Source: Coprinellus micaceus (Eukaryota; Basidiomycota; Agaricomycetes; Agaricales; Psathyrellaceae). Taken from it: a stretch of 64,000 nucleotides of DNA. Both the position numbers and the translations under genes were made by a program. Positions 11,673 to 23,129 of the stretch are shown here, piece by piece (the first letter of the stretch is position 1; each line of letters opens with the position of its first letter). The notes beneath the pieces were generated by a model. It worked only from the letters and a program-made list of their open reading frames with translations. It had not been told where the DNA came from and did no database searches. Location of the stretch: positions 1,922,001-1,986,000 of the forward strand of contig OX596346.1 of the NCBI GenBank assembly GCA_951394405.1, given 5' to 3'.

Positions 11673-12305
11673 TTAGCACATCATTAAACCCTGAACAGCT
11701 ATTCGAGATAACGATGAAATCTTACAAGATTTGTGCCATTCACTCGAGAACACTCCCAAAAGGTCGTCGGTCGCGGGTCCGTGGCCTCCCTCCTCTAAAA
11801 CCTCGTGGAGGAGGGCACCGGCTTCGGCCAGAGCTGCAAAAGCTCTTTCAAGAGACAATCGAGTCGCTGCAGGGTTTGCCTGCTCAAGTTCATAGCGGTG
11901 GGCGGCGAGAAGATAAAGACAGAGGATTCCAGCAACACGCTGGAAGGCTCCCATGTCCTCTTGAGACGCCTCTTCCTGCAAATGGAAGGTATTGTCATCG
12001 ACATGAGGCCTAATAATTAAATTCCGACAATTCTCAGCAAGGACATTCGGAATGAGAAAACCTTCACTGCTGACGCACAATGACGAGCTCAAGTGGATGA
12101 TTCCAGCAGGCATAACCTCCACAGAGTACTGCGGCATAGGCCGCATAGCTTTGAGCTGGCCTGGGAGAAGCTTGTATAGGGTTACTATTGCCGAATTGAG
12201 CAGCAAGGTTTGACTGGCGGGACGGAGAGCTGAGATACAATGAAAACCCTCGATAACGAGGTCCTTTAGCAGAGAGAAAGAGGATGAGGCTGGTTTGGGG
12301 TTCAA
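11673..12305 (-). CDS. Hypothetical protein, about 210 aa
   Basis: An open minus-strand frame of 210 codons. The C-terminal half is leucine/alanine-rich and amphipathic (LEQANPAATRLSLERAF, LAEAGALLHEVLEEGGHG) and could form helices. The N-terminal half has hydrophobic stretches (SLLKDLVIEGFHCI, LLNSAIVTLYKLL). No known domain is recognised. The upstream end is unresolved because the frame is open beyond the first Met and an intron is possible. It may belong to the same gene as the minus-strand fragment at 12769-13163, although I could not join the two in phase. Confidence 0.4.
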   Translation of the reverse strand: MNPKPASSSFSLLKDLVIEGFHCISALRPASQTLLLNSAIVTLYKLLPGQLKAMRPMPQYSVEVMPAGIIHLSSSLCVSSEGFLIPNVLAENCRNLIIRPHVDDNTFHLQEEASQEDMGAFQRVAGILCLYLLAAHRYELEQANPAATRLSLERAFAALAEAGALLHEVLEEGGHGPATDDLLGVFSSEWHKSCKISSLSRIAVQGLMMC

Positions 12306-12768
12306 ATCGCAATATTAACACCTCTTCTCTCGGGATGATTAGTAACGTCACGGTCACAACCAAGCCAAACCCAGGGGCTGCGGGTTGCATTCTACAACAA
12401 AACGCCTACTTTCTGGCGATCCTTGCGACGCCATGGTAGGGGTGATGAGTCCATTCCAAAGTGCTTGTACTAATAGTGTTGTTCAGAGGTACCTGGATCC
12501 GGAACCGACCCATTCAACCGTTCCTATGACACGCCTTCCTTGAATCGATGAATGGCTATGCCTGGTTGCAACGCCACAACAGCGACGTGATCGGAGCGGG
12601 GAACTCGTCTTCTGGTGTTTAAACTGTTTGCTGGCGCCAAGGTCAGTTCCATTCAACCCTATTTGTGTCGTCCCACAGGCAGTGCCGTACCCTCCACGCA
12701 AGCTCCATCCAGAGTACTGATACGTGATCATAGGATTCGGAGCTTGCACCATCGAGCCTCCACGTTGT

Positions 12769-13163
12769 TTAGGCCAGACGCCTAATCACAACGTGAGATG
12801 CGTTGGTAGTGCGATTGATCACAAGCTGAAGAAGCTTGAGGGCTCTGTGTCGGCATAGTATTTCATTCCCAGCGTTGATCTTGGAAACTAAATAAGTTAA
12901 GAAGAATCCCTTTTCCTGGCTGAAGGGGTGCAGTTCAGGCTCGTCTTCCTCTGCGACGTGGAACCGAAATGCGTTGAAGATGTTCTCCACGTGAACATTT
13001 CTGCAGTAGTTGTATGTGGCGATGATGTTTTGGACATTCCAATTGGAAGTTTCCCGAAGTCCGCCGGGCACCGGGCGCTCAGGCTAAATGGCGGCGCAGC
13101 ATGGCGAGATTCGGAATCGTCCTTGAGCTTGCAGTATTCAGTGAACCCCGAGCATAACTCCAA
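12769..13163 (-). CDS. Hypothetical protein fragment
   Basis: The minus-strand stretch ending at 12769 has coding character (NWNVQNIIATYNYCRN, FNAFRFHVAEEDEPEL, PFSQEKGFFLTYL) with balanced composition. An overlapping frame starting at 13163 is a competing reading, and the exon structure is unclear. No family recognised. It may be the N-terminal part of the gene whose other part is at 11673-12305. Confidence 0.35.
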
Positions 13164-13669
13164 TACAAATCATCTGGTCTCAATCGCCCCAAGCTTTCGG
13201 GCGCTGCGGAGAGAAGCCAAGGTAATTCAATCCTATGTCGTTAAGCGCCCGTCATCGCTGGCCTCTGATTGGCCGAGGGAGGGGACAGTGTGAGAACCAC
13301 TGTCCTTCGTTTACGTTCTAACATCGCTGAGCCTGATAAGCTGTCTGGTGGCGCTCGATCTGATCCCTAGCCAGGGGCACCTTCCATTTTGGGACTCGAA
13401 CACTTGAGGGTGACTCCCGGAATTTCGACGCCAGTTATTTATTACTCTGAGCTAACCGCGTCCACAAGAGCAGCCAACTGAATTGCTCTTCCAAATCCGT
13501 TCACTCGTGTCATATGAACTGTGATGTGAATAGGAAAACGGTCGGCATAAGGGAAAATGGATCCCAGCAAGTGCTGCATTTCATATATACTTTGCTAACA
13601 TCTTGCCCTCGCATCTATTCCGCCCCATCACATCCCACCCAACACACAGTCTGCTAACAAACCCCTGTT

Positions 13670-15171
13670 ATGGAGCAACGAAGACCAGAACAAGACTCGC
13701 CGATCGACCCACTCAACCTGGGTCCAGACGACACCGTCAGGCAACGTATCTTCTGCGTCCCCGAGAAGCCTGAAGATCATCGAGTAGATCGATCACAACG
13801 TCGCAAGACTTTCTGCAGCCGACAGTCTCAGGCCGTTCAGATCGACATTGTCACCTGCTTTCGCGTGGAGTTCACGGAAGTCTGTCGCAGTTTCATGTCT
13901 GCCCTCCAGAAGGCGGGCTCTGAACCGATTATCCAAGTAGGTCATAGTTCAATTGCTTTCGTCCCAGCCACTGATCTATCATACCATCCAGGGTCTCCCG
14001 CCTGGTCATGAGCTAGGCACCCATGAGCACTGGGCCGTCTGGCTCTTTGCGTTTAGCACAATGGAAAATGAAGAAATAAAAGATTTGCTTGAGATCATCG
14101 ACAACGAAAATGACGCTGAGATATGCCTGTGGGTTCGCTCAACCTTTGCCTTCGATCACGGCGCTAACGATTCGTTGCAGCGGCGTGCTCTTCCGTACAT
14201 CGGTGCAGCCATACCCTCCGCGATCCGCCGGAAACGAGATTGAGTGGCCCACCTCATCGGAGTTGGCGTATGTTCGAACCATCGTCATCGACTGTCGAGT
14301 GAGCGCTGGGAACACCGTGGGACGGTATGAAGAGGCGATGCAAAAGGAAGAACGGCCCCCTCAGCTCCCCCAGCCCCCCGAGAGATCTCCTTCTCCATAC
14401 CCTGAGCCCAGCTTGCCCGCTCGGGCCGCTGCCAAGAAAAATCGGCTAACGCTCCCTCCCTCCTACTCTGACTTCCCAGACACTGAGCTCTCGAGCCCTC
14501 TCTCACCGTCTATCAGTGTGAAGCCGCCGCCCGCCCGCCCACCTCCAGTGCGGTTCGAACCCCAGCGCCGCAGCGCCACACAAGTGCCAACTCCTGAGAG
14601 CGCGCAGCGGGGGATCCTCGCTTACATCTCCAGCGTGACGATGAAGCCCCAGGCGGTTCATAGCACAACCCTCTGGAGCTTCGCAAGATTTTTGAATCCA
14701 TTCCGCTTCGGAAGCAACTCCCGGGCTAGTACCTCCGCTTCCGCATCTCAGGCGGTCTCTGGACAAGCGAGCCCAGCAGTGGATTTGGGTGCTGCCTTCT
14801 CTCCCTACATTCCTCCTCCGCCTGTCCAACCTTCGGGCAGCGGTGGCCCCAAGTCAGTCAGCATGAGAAGAGATACCGCCGAAGCCTTCTCTTCGGCTGA
14901 GGGTTGGAGCAATGACTTCCGACCACTCTTCGTCGGGCACCGATGCAATTCTTTCCGCCTGGCCACCACTAATCCGATTCCCTTGGATTTTTGGTGCAAC
15001 GATGAAGACGAGGAGTCCAACGAGCCTTGTTCCTCCCACATCGCGATGAACCTGAGCATCTCCGACTTGGTTTTCACCCCGAGGGAGACCTTGTACTTGA
15101 CACGCGCTGGGCCCGAAGCGATGTCTGCCATGGTAGGCGAGAAGTTCAAGCGCTCCCTTCGACTCTCTTAG
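13670..15171 (+). CDS. Proline/serine-rich hypothetical protein, 464 aa, 3 exons
   Basis: Exons 13670-13936, 13992-14128 and 14181-15171 join in phase. The introns are 55 and 52 bp; the second carries a clear GCTAAC branch point and ends TTGCAG. The start lies about 40 bp after a clean TATATA region near 13587, with ACAAACCCCTGTTATGG around the ATG. Residues 1-160 are mixed and probably folded. About residues 160-260 are Pro/Ser-rich (PPQLPQPPERSPSPYPEP; KPPPARPPPVRFEP), followed by a Ser/Ala-rich linker. The last 100 residues look folded again (NPIPLDFWCNDEDEE, ISDLVFTPRETLYLTRAG). No domain is recognised and no signal peptide or membrane segment is seen. It occupies the exact middle of the inverted duplication as a single intact copy. 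Confidence 0.65.
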
Positions 15172-15788
15172 GCGGAACAGGTTTCTTTCTTCTTGGTTGC
15201 TAACTTGTATATAGCTGTGCTATTTCATCGATTCATCACTCTACAATTCTATCGCTACGTTTTCTATCTATTAGAACGCTATGTATTTATTATCGGGATC
15301 CCACTCTATCACGGTTTCAACTCGCGCGATCACTGAGTGACCTTCTGCAGGCGCTAGACTAGCGCTTGAAGTTCGGCCGAGGCCCAAAAGTGCTGGGTCT
15401 TTCAAGGCCCAGACCACGGTGGTCTGATTTGGTAAGGTGGGCTGTCCGACGGGTTGATTATCTTTCTCTTCTCCCTCCTCAACTTGACTCGAGAGACGTG
15501 ACCAGACCCAGCTCGTGCGAGACGCTCTAGCTCGCTGGCGAGGGCTTCAAGCCGCACCGAAGGGCGGCTCTCAACCATGCTTACATTCCGATCTCTGCAC
15601 AGCAGCACTATCGCTCTGCCATCGTGGGGTTATGCCTTCTAGCGGCCCGTCCTTCAAGCATGTCTTAGCGTGTCGGTTCAGGGCCAGTTGGGTTCTCTTT
15701 GAACTCATTGGCCGGGGGAGTACGTGGAGTTGCGCCGTTAAGCCTTTTCATTACCATTTCAGCTTCCTTCCTATTCGTTCTAAATCTT
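15172..15788. other. 3' region of the 464-aa gene and unresolved sequence
   Basis: AT-richer DNA just after the stop at 15171 (to about 15310) fits a 3' UTR. From about 15400 open frames of uncertain meaning begin, which may be upstream exons of the hypothetical gene at 15789-16537. Confidence 0.35.
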
Positions 15789-16537
15789 GATACTCGCCCG
15801 ACCTGCCGCCCGATCACGTCCTCGCCTGTGAAGGTGATAACCACGATCGCTTCGAGCACAATCGTGTTCAAGATCTCGAGAGTTTCCGCACCCAGTTTCC
15901 TTCTCTGATATCGTTCGATCCTTTGTACATGCCTCCTTCAGCACTGCGTCGTGTTTTGGATGAGGATATTTCCTCTCTCATCCCCGCAAGTGGAGATGCA
16001 CCACGGCCCCGGGAACTGTCTCCGTCCCTGCCAGGTTTATCTATTCCCCCGTCCATTGCCCCGAGATGGGTCAATTGCACCGTCAGCCCCTTCTCCACCC
16101 CGTCATGAGTTTCCCTAGCACCATGCAAACTTGTAGCCGCCGTCATATTCTTAGCCATTTGAATCTTCAAATGGTGAGCATAAACCCATCCCAAATCACG
16201 AACCTGTCCCCATCCTAAGCTGTACACCCCACAGCTAGCCAAGTCTGGGAGCGTTGAGGTGTGGATCAGAGAGGCCATTTTAGCTCACGAGGCCTCTTGG
16301 CTTGTCTATCGCGAGCTGGACGCTCGGTTCCAACAGACGCTCGACATTTCTCCCGAGGAGATCTCCACTTTTCAACGGGACCCAACGGAGGTCCCTCACG
16401 TTGTGTCCGAAGCCAGGACGCGGTGGTGCCAGTCATCGCTTGATCTTAATCACGCAGAGCAGTTTCTCAACGACCAAGGCTTGACAGAGATAGCAGTCAT
16501 GCTCGATAATGAGCTTCTGGGGAGAATGGGTAAGTAG
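15789..16537 (+). CDS. Hypothetical gene, at least two exons
   Basis: A frame opens at about 15789 (YSPDLPPDHVLACEGDNHD ... LYMPPSALRRVLDEDISS) and ends at a donor-like CCAGGTTTAT near 16028. A second coding stretch starts after CACCCCACAG near 16233 and reads VWIREAILAHEASWLVYREL, LDISPEEISTFQRD and LTEIAVMLDNELL. It ends at a donor GTAAGT at 16529. The 200 bases between may hold one or more small exons. The second stretch is acidic and helical with coding-like composition. No family recognised. The true start and end are not established. It lies in the spacer near the right arm. Confidence 0.4.
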
Positions 16538-17323
16538 CCCGTCAATTGCTTCGATCGATGGCTTACTGGGGCATAGGTCAGCACCCTGACCACTTGTTCG
16601 TCCAATTCTGATAGAGCCACGCACCAGCCGCGCCCCACTCAGTCTAAGCACTTCGTATAATCTGGGTGCGGGTATTCTTTAGGGTCGACGCAAAGTCGAG
16701 CTTGGCCACCGCTTCCAAAGCTTACTAGTATACTATGCACTCACTTCAACTTCCACATGCGGTCCTCTGGCATCCTGTTAAACCAGCTTAAATTGTATGT
16801 ACTCCTACTTAGACACATCTTCCCCTCCAGTTTCCGAGGGTTCGGTTCTACCCTGACAGCCGTGTCGTATTTAATGGTCTGAGCCCTTTTCCCATCAATT
16901 ACTTGGATTTTCAACGCAGGCCACAAAGTATCCCGCAACGGTTCCCTCGTTCTTGAGGTTGGAAGCCTGAGGGCCAGGTGCCGGTCAAGTCACGGTGAAG
17001 TTCGGGCAGCCGGCGGCGAGCATATGATCGGTGAGCTGATCTCATCCAAGCCTGAGAAGAGTCGCCTTGGTCTCAACCTCTTGCCACTACATTTCAGTCA
17101 GAGCGTGGCTCAGCGCCACGCGGTGTCATCTTCACTATCAATGCACGGATTCCAAAGCAAGCACGGGCAAGAGCAATTTCAGGCATGTTTCGGCCGGTGG
17201 CCATGCTGCGAAAGTGAGGTAGTCATGGGTCAAAGAATTCCATCTCAAGGGGGAGGAACATGGCACGAAGTGAGGGCCTTGCACTTGGTTTTCAGAGTGC
17301 AGGGTAGCGACAGGAGTCTGCCT
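16538..17323. other. Spacer end, nothing recognised
   Basis: No coherent gene. A downstream exon of the preceding hypothetical gene may be here. The stretch ends at the inner edge of the right repeat arm (17324). Confidence 0.35.
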
Positions 17324-18259
17324 GGCATCATGTTGCGAACTCGGTGCTGTGGATAAGAGACAAGGCGCTGAGGGAAGCAGTCCGACGGGTAAGTTATGCT
17401 CGCCGCTACAAATCCAGCCACGCAAACTTACCCCAATGCTGCCAGACAGCTTCTTTGTGTCGTCCCCTCTTCCTCGAGGCCCTCGCCGTTCGTCGTCAAG
17501 GCTGGAGCGCCCTCGGATCCTCATCCCCTTGTCAGCGCTATATGAAGGTCTGAGGCGCTCGAGTGCATCTTCTGAGTTCTGACATGTCGCCCCAGATATC
17601 ACAGAAACTGTCTACCTCGCCGAGCTCGCTGAGCATGCCAGGCAACTCTGTGGGTGAGTTCAGCAAAAGGGTTGATAGAGTCACGAGAGTTTATGTGGTC
17701 TTGCAGACTGAGAGATGGTTGAGAACATGAAACGTGTATCTCCGCATACGAAGAACGGCGACCACTGAAGAGTGCAGTTTACTGTGCCTCCTACAAGAAG
17801 CCATCGGGGCCCGCTGTGGATGGCGGCGGGCCGTCTCGTCAATGGTAGTACCGAAGGGGGAGTAGGAGGAGAACGGATGTCAGGGTCTGAAAGGATGTCT
17901 TCAGCGTTCTCGACAAGCGCCTCATCCGGTCGGGCCCTTCTAGTGAGTGAAAGGTCTGTCCGATAATGTGTATACTGTACTGATATCTTCCCTTGGTCGT
18001 GTTGTCAGGCCCTATTAGGATGAAGTGCCACGAGCCCGCTGACAAGGTCATTTGCAATGCAGAGCCCACCGCAACGCAAATTATTCGCCTCGACCCGACA
18101 CCGTTTCTCAGTGCGCCCTATGGGCCCTTAACATTCCCAATCACGCTTCCTACTAGAAGGAGATGTTCGACTGAGCCATCGCCGAGCTCGACACCCGCTC
18201 AGACGGTGTTGTGACTCCGCGTGTGGGGCGAGCTGCACCGCGACGCCGAATTCGATTCA

Positions 18260-18985
18260 CAAGGCCGTTCGAGTAAGTCAATGCAAACCTTATCTCTTCC
18301 TCCCTACTGACGAGCATCATCCATTAGCATCGCAATTTCCATGGCATTTTATGAGTAAGCGACGTACCGAAGCCTTCTCGTTCCTCCGGGAGGCCATCGC
18401 CGAGCTCGACACCTGTTCAGAATGAGCGACAGGAGCTCCACCTTGGGCTTCACCTCCTCCGCGACAACCCACCCCTGCGCAACCCGTAGTTCTCGCCAAC
18501 GTCCCCAACTGTGCCTTCCACCTCACTCACAAGACTGCCGACGTCGCCATTGCCGAGCTCGACACCCGCTACAAGAACTCCACGTTGGGCGCGAGCCCCT
18601 CTGCGACAACCTCGCGCTTGCCTCCGACTTGCAGCCGGGCTGATAAGCCTTGGACCAACAAAAAGGAGGCCGGTGACGCGCCGTCGACGAGTGAGTAGAT
18701 GTCCACATTTCGCTCTTCCTCCATCGTCCTTTAGCATTGCAATTTTTCATTGCATTTCACGAGTAATAGACGTAGTGAAGTACCCCCATACACCAGATGC
18801 ACGAGTCGCAGGATCCTGCTGATACACCCCGAACCACCAAAGGAGAGGCTAGTGATGTCCGCACCGACGAGGAGATACTCACTCCATTGTTTCCATTCCC
18901 CTGTATACCCATTTTTTCTTTGCCCTATTGGCACGCATCACCCTTTTGCATTGCAATTTCCATGGCATTTTACGTATGAAGGTGT
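18260..18985 (+). repeat. Three degenerate copies of an exon/intron module (right arm)
   Basis: Each copy has a donor-like signal (CGAGTAAGTC at about 18270, CGAGTGAGTA at 18690, a weaker GATACTCACT at 18874), an interval of 60-90 bp rich in CTCTTCCTCC-type pyrimidines, an acceptor TTAG, and then the exon core GCAATTTCCATGGCATTT, ending GAGTAA or CGTATG. The phrase GCCATCGCCGAGCTCGACAC appears before the copies at about 18180, 18405 and 18548 with small changes (Ala-Ile-Ala-Glu-Leu-Asp-Thr). This looks like tandem duplication of one exon-intron unit in an ancestral gene that has since lost its frame. Confidence 0.6.
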
Positions 18986-19751
18986 AGTTGAGGTACCGAT
19001 ACGATGAGCTGGAGACCCCTGCTGATATGTACCGGGACCAAGGATGGTTGGTGGTTGTCGCGTCTTTGAAATATTCGTTCTCAGCGCCCCCTCGGGTCTT
19101 TTACTGACCCACAGCTTGACATCATATCATTGGCGCACCCTTGGGCCTTGGCTCTGCACCACTATGTCCGTTTTGGGGTCAACCTACCTCTCTCACCGCC
19201 AGTAGCTACGCTCTTCAAGTTCTTTTCAGCGAAGGGTCTAGGGGACATCACATCGAAATTCAACCCGGTTTCAACGCTCCTGGATCCCCGTGGCTCGCCA
19301 CCGCCTGAACGGGATGTTTTTCATTTGCCCTGTTTCACATTGCTGTGAGGCCAATTCTCTTAGCCCAGACGAAATTCATCCCGCCTCTGTCTTCCCCAAC
19401 AATTGCCCCGGCCTCGCTCCAGCAACATTGAGAATCTCCTCTCCTGGTACTCTACCACCGCCAGGCTTGGAATCAGACCGTCCTCACCCAGAGACACCCT
19501 TCGGTTCTAGCTAGCCCCGTTGGTGAGTTTCGCCGTCATCGCCCACCTTCAGGCTCCCCTAATGGACCCAACTTGCATCCGTCGATAGATTTAGAACTAT
19601 TATAAAGACCTCGAGTCAGCATTGCGCTCTTTCATAGCGCCCTCTGCTTTCTGGGGTTCTTGTCCTCATAGATTCTTCCGAAGTGCATCCGCCACCATTC
19701 CCCGCTCAGACGTTGCCACAGCCCTAGTGGCCTCGCAACAAGATCAAGCGC

Positions 19752-20080
19752 GAGGCGAACAAACAGCTCAAGCTCTATCCGAAACCTTGGGGACTTGCAT
19801 AAGCGGGAGGGCTACCTCGTTTTATGAACCCGCCAGTGAGTGTAACCCTCCCTCTCCGCATGCGTCCAGTTGTCCTTCAACCATGTCCAGAACGGATCAA
19901 GATGAAGCTGCCCAGCTACACTAAGATCATCAAGGAGCCCATGGGCCTTTCTACATGATACGCAGGAAGCTTGATAATCGCGACTATCCAACGACTCGAC
20001 GGTTCTACGATGATTTCAAGCTTATGATCAAGAACTGCATGCTCTTCAGCCCTGTTGGTACTCCTGTTTCCACAGCTGGT
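19752..20080 (+). pseudogene. Broken bromodomain (BET/Bdf1-like), right-arm copy
   Basis: Same relic as at 6920-7248, here on the plus strand, with the same three frame breaks. SFYEPA precedes a GTGAGTGTAA...CCAG intron. The exon then reads to KEPMGLST and hits TGA, and the domain resumes one frame over with RRKLDNRDYPTTRRFYDDF and GTPVSTAG. The identical lesions in both arms show that decay happened before the inverted duplication (or that the arms were homogenised). Confidence 0.75.
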
Positions 20081-22300
20081 CAGGGACTCGAGAAGGGCCG
20101 CTCCCTCAGAGCACAGGGCAGGGGCAGAGGGGAGGAGGGCGAGGGGGAGAGCAAGCAGGAGAACAAGGAAGGTGAGGACTGGGAGGACTGGGAGAAAGGA
20201 GACAGGAAGGAAGTGCCAACAACGAGAGGCTCGATCTTCGTTGTTGCTCTGTCGGCGTATTATCCATGCCCTCGAACCATTTCCCTCCTTCCCCTGGAGC
20301 CGAAACGCGGACAGTCGGAGGGGTTTCAACGAGAGTGCTCCCCATCCCTTCAACGCAGCATTCGATTCTCCCTCCAGCCCTACCCCACCAATGGGATCGT
20401 TATCGAGCGCTCATTCGATTTCACCATTCCCTCACCACCTTCATTCATCCGCCTGTCTGCTATCGACAGGGACTCGACCGGTGTTCGTACTCGAGGCTAT
20501 TGTTGTCAAGAGCGTTTTATCCAATATGTGCAGTCCTACCGCCTTAGCTCAACTCACTCACTCACCCAACATACCCGTTTCATTCACACCCGGCTCTTCA
20601 TCGACTACTACGACCATCATCGCTGGTCCACTCTTTGGCCCGGACTACTCGCGTTCCTCGGCTTCCCTGTCGCCCTCGAGTCGCGTCGTCCCGATACCTG
20701 TGGCCATGCGCTCCAGATGGACGCCTCCGAAGACGCCAGCATTCTACAACAGTCCCGTCGCACTGCAAGCCAAGACGATTGGTACATTCCTTCCTTCCTT
20801 CGCCTTCTGTGGTTTAGTTACTGTCATTCGTTATTAGAACCAGTTCCAAACTATCTCTTTGTTGGTTTGCCTCCTCCAGGACCCGGCCCAGCCTGTGACC
20901 CATTGATTCGGTCACCGGTGCTTGTGATTGTGCTCAGGCTGGACCTCACTAATTGCCTGATCAACTTATTCTCTCCCTTTTCTAGCCCCTGCAAGTAACG
21001 ACCAAATGCCACTACATCGATGAAAGCACCTCTCGCACCACTCATAGCGGCCTTTCTTCCCATAACTTCTGCCATGGATTCAGCTTGTAAATTCAGGCTT
21101 GAACTGCTCAGTCGGATATGCAGGTCCAGGCAAGTCCAGGCTCTTGAGCTGCCTCATGTGATTGTCACAGCCACGCTCGATCGGCGCTTCGCCTCAACGA
21201 ACCACTGGATGGGTGCATGCCATGTTTCTCTCCCTCTCTTTAGTTCCATGGAAGGTCTGAATCCTCCGTTGCTCCTGCCCACACACCATTTCCTTCGTCA
21301 CCATGGCCCACACCCCCATCGTCCAATTTGGCCCAACACTAGCAGCAAGATTCCGCTTCCCCGCCGATATCCCTCTCAAATCGCAGAGATACCAACCCGA
21401 ACGACTGGCCGCGCCCTCCTGTCTATAGGTAAGCATCCCCGCGATTCGGAAACATGAGACAGGGCCATTGACTCCCCACAGGGCGACGCTGAGACGACCG
21501 AACAGCGTCACTTGACCCCAAGATGTTGCATATCCAGCCTGAGTAATAAGCATACTTACTCAACGACTGGCTCCTACTTGAGGGTCACTCGATAGAACCC
21601 ACGATCCATGCCCCACCGACGAACATTTCCACTGACAGATGAGTGGAAGAGGACTTGCATTCGGCGGACCGAGAGTGTGGAGGAGGGGTGGCCGTCGATC
21701 ACAGTTCGCTTAGCAGTGGGGTGTCGCCGCAGACATCGTCGGATTGTGCAGTCAGGGAAAGCGCATAGCGTCTGAACGTCTCCAATGGTCCAGACTCACC
21801 CCATTCACAGCAGCGACGTTCAAATCCCAGGCGAATGGCCCATCTGCCCTCGGCAAGTGCACATTAGCTCGACTATGGCCTCAAATTGTGGTTTCCACGT
21901 TGATACCTCTAGGTGAGCAGCCCTCTGCCCTTCGTCCGGTATATTTACTTACTTCGCTCAGAGCATCTCTCATGACCACGCCTCGATAGCCGACAGGAAG
22001 TTGTACTGGGGATTCGAATTCGCGACCCCTTGCCACTTGGAGGAAAACATATGAGTCCTTTTGACCGGGTCGGGCACCTGTAAGATTTCGCAAAGACGCT
22101 AACATTGACGCGAGGCAGTGCTTTCGCCCCTTTTCACCCATGTTGGACCCCAATAAACGCTGTTGAGCGCCACTGGGGCTAGTCTCAGTTCATGCCTTTT
22201 CATCTTGCAGTCGAGGTGTTTTGCTCATAGCAGCCTCAAAGCTCTTCCCCCGACCATCGTCTTATGGACGCTTTCGCTTTCTTGAACTATTGACGCTCCC

Positions 22301-23129
22301 CCGAAGAGCTGCCTCATCATCCGTTTCGACATGAATGTATCGAAGTCTGCTCACTTCACTGGAGACCCCACTTGCATGGTAATTGCGCTTGCGTCCAGGG
22401 TCTTCTCGCCGTCTGAAGGTCCGTTCAAGCGAAATAGATACGTCCTCGTCCTCGGCCAGCAACCCGCACGTCAGTCAGTCCCCCGACGTCAGCGATTCCG
22501 ATGCCCTTGCTCCTGGCTGTACCCCCCGCTCTGCAGTGGTGCGAACTCCCACATGCCGGGGCGCACATCGACGACTGCTACACTGCAGAATTTCTCCCAC
22601 ACCCCCAGATGGACGTCGGCCTCTATCCACGCTTGGACCGCGTTTCCCTTCCCCAATTCACTCTCTCTTCCTCTGTTCCCGCTTCCGACCATGGTGACCC
22701 ATAATCGCTGATATCTCAGCCATCAATGACTGGCGCCGACCGAAATCTCAACCCACCCAAGCTTCAACCTCCCTTTCCCTTCAACCCACTCAAACAAATG
22801 CACCCTCAGGAAGACGGAGATTAGAACCAGTGACCGCCAGTATCCAGCAGGAGCTAACCCTGACCAAGTACGGATGTTATTGAAAGCAGACGATGAAGGA
22901 GCTGGAGAAGAGCGAGCTCCATTCCTAGCACGGTATTTCCGGGCTCGCCCTTTCAGGTGAGTGTCTCTCTGTCTAGCAGCCCGATGTTTTCATGCACTGA
23001 CGGCCCTGCTGTTCTTTGCTTAGATAGCCATGTTTCCGTTTCCGCAGCCGAAAGGGTCTCGTTTGCAAAGACAAACTGCGCATATTGGTACATAAAACAT
23101 CCTCCAGCGGCCAGATGGTGTGGCGGTGA
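22301..23129. other. Flank of the right arm, nothing confident
   Basis: Open frames on the plus strand between 22331 and 22711 overlap each other in three frames, with Pro/Ser/Arg-rich composition typical of chance frames in GC-rich DNA. No splice-consistent gene was found. Confidence 0.35.

Larger units (their letters stand above)
17324..22300. repeat. Right arm of the 4,977-bp inverted duplication
   Basis: Reverse complement of 4700-9676. The inner edge is at 17324 (GGCATCATG starts the match; the preceding bases differ from the left arm). The outer edge is at 22300 (match ends TATTGACGCTCCC, followed by CCGAAG, which is unlike the left flank). No gene in the arm is intact. Coding relics are the bromodomain at 19752-20080 and the module array at 18260-18985. 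Confidence 0.93.

Noticed and set aside
14285..15149. Minus-strand open frames under the 464-aa gene
   Set aside because: Shadow frames of a well-supported plus-strand gene with matching splice phases.
20055..20837. A 260-codon Ser/Pro-rich open frame in the right arm
   Set aside because: It overlaps the bromodomain-frame ORF, begins in the domain in the wrong frame and has no recognisable folded segment. Chance openness in GC-rich DNA is likelier.
19955..20998. A 347-codon open frame in the repeat arm (mirrored at 6002-7045)
   Set aside because: Only its first 45 codons are a real bromodomain piece. The rest is GC-biased low complexity overlapping another long open frame, and the upstream part of the domain is in different frames. 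Treated as a pseudogene relic, not a gene.
4700..22300. Giant transposon such as a Maverick/Polinton with 5-kb terminal inverted repeats
   Set aside because: No polymerase, retroviral-like integrase, ATPase or capsid gene in the spacer, and no target-site duplication at the outer edges.
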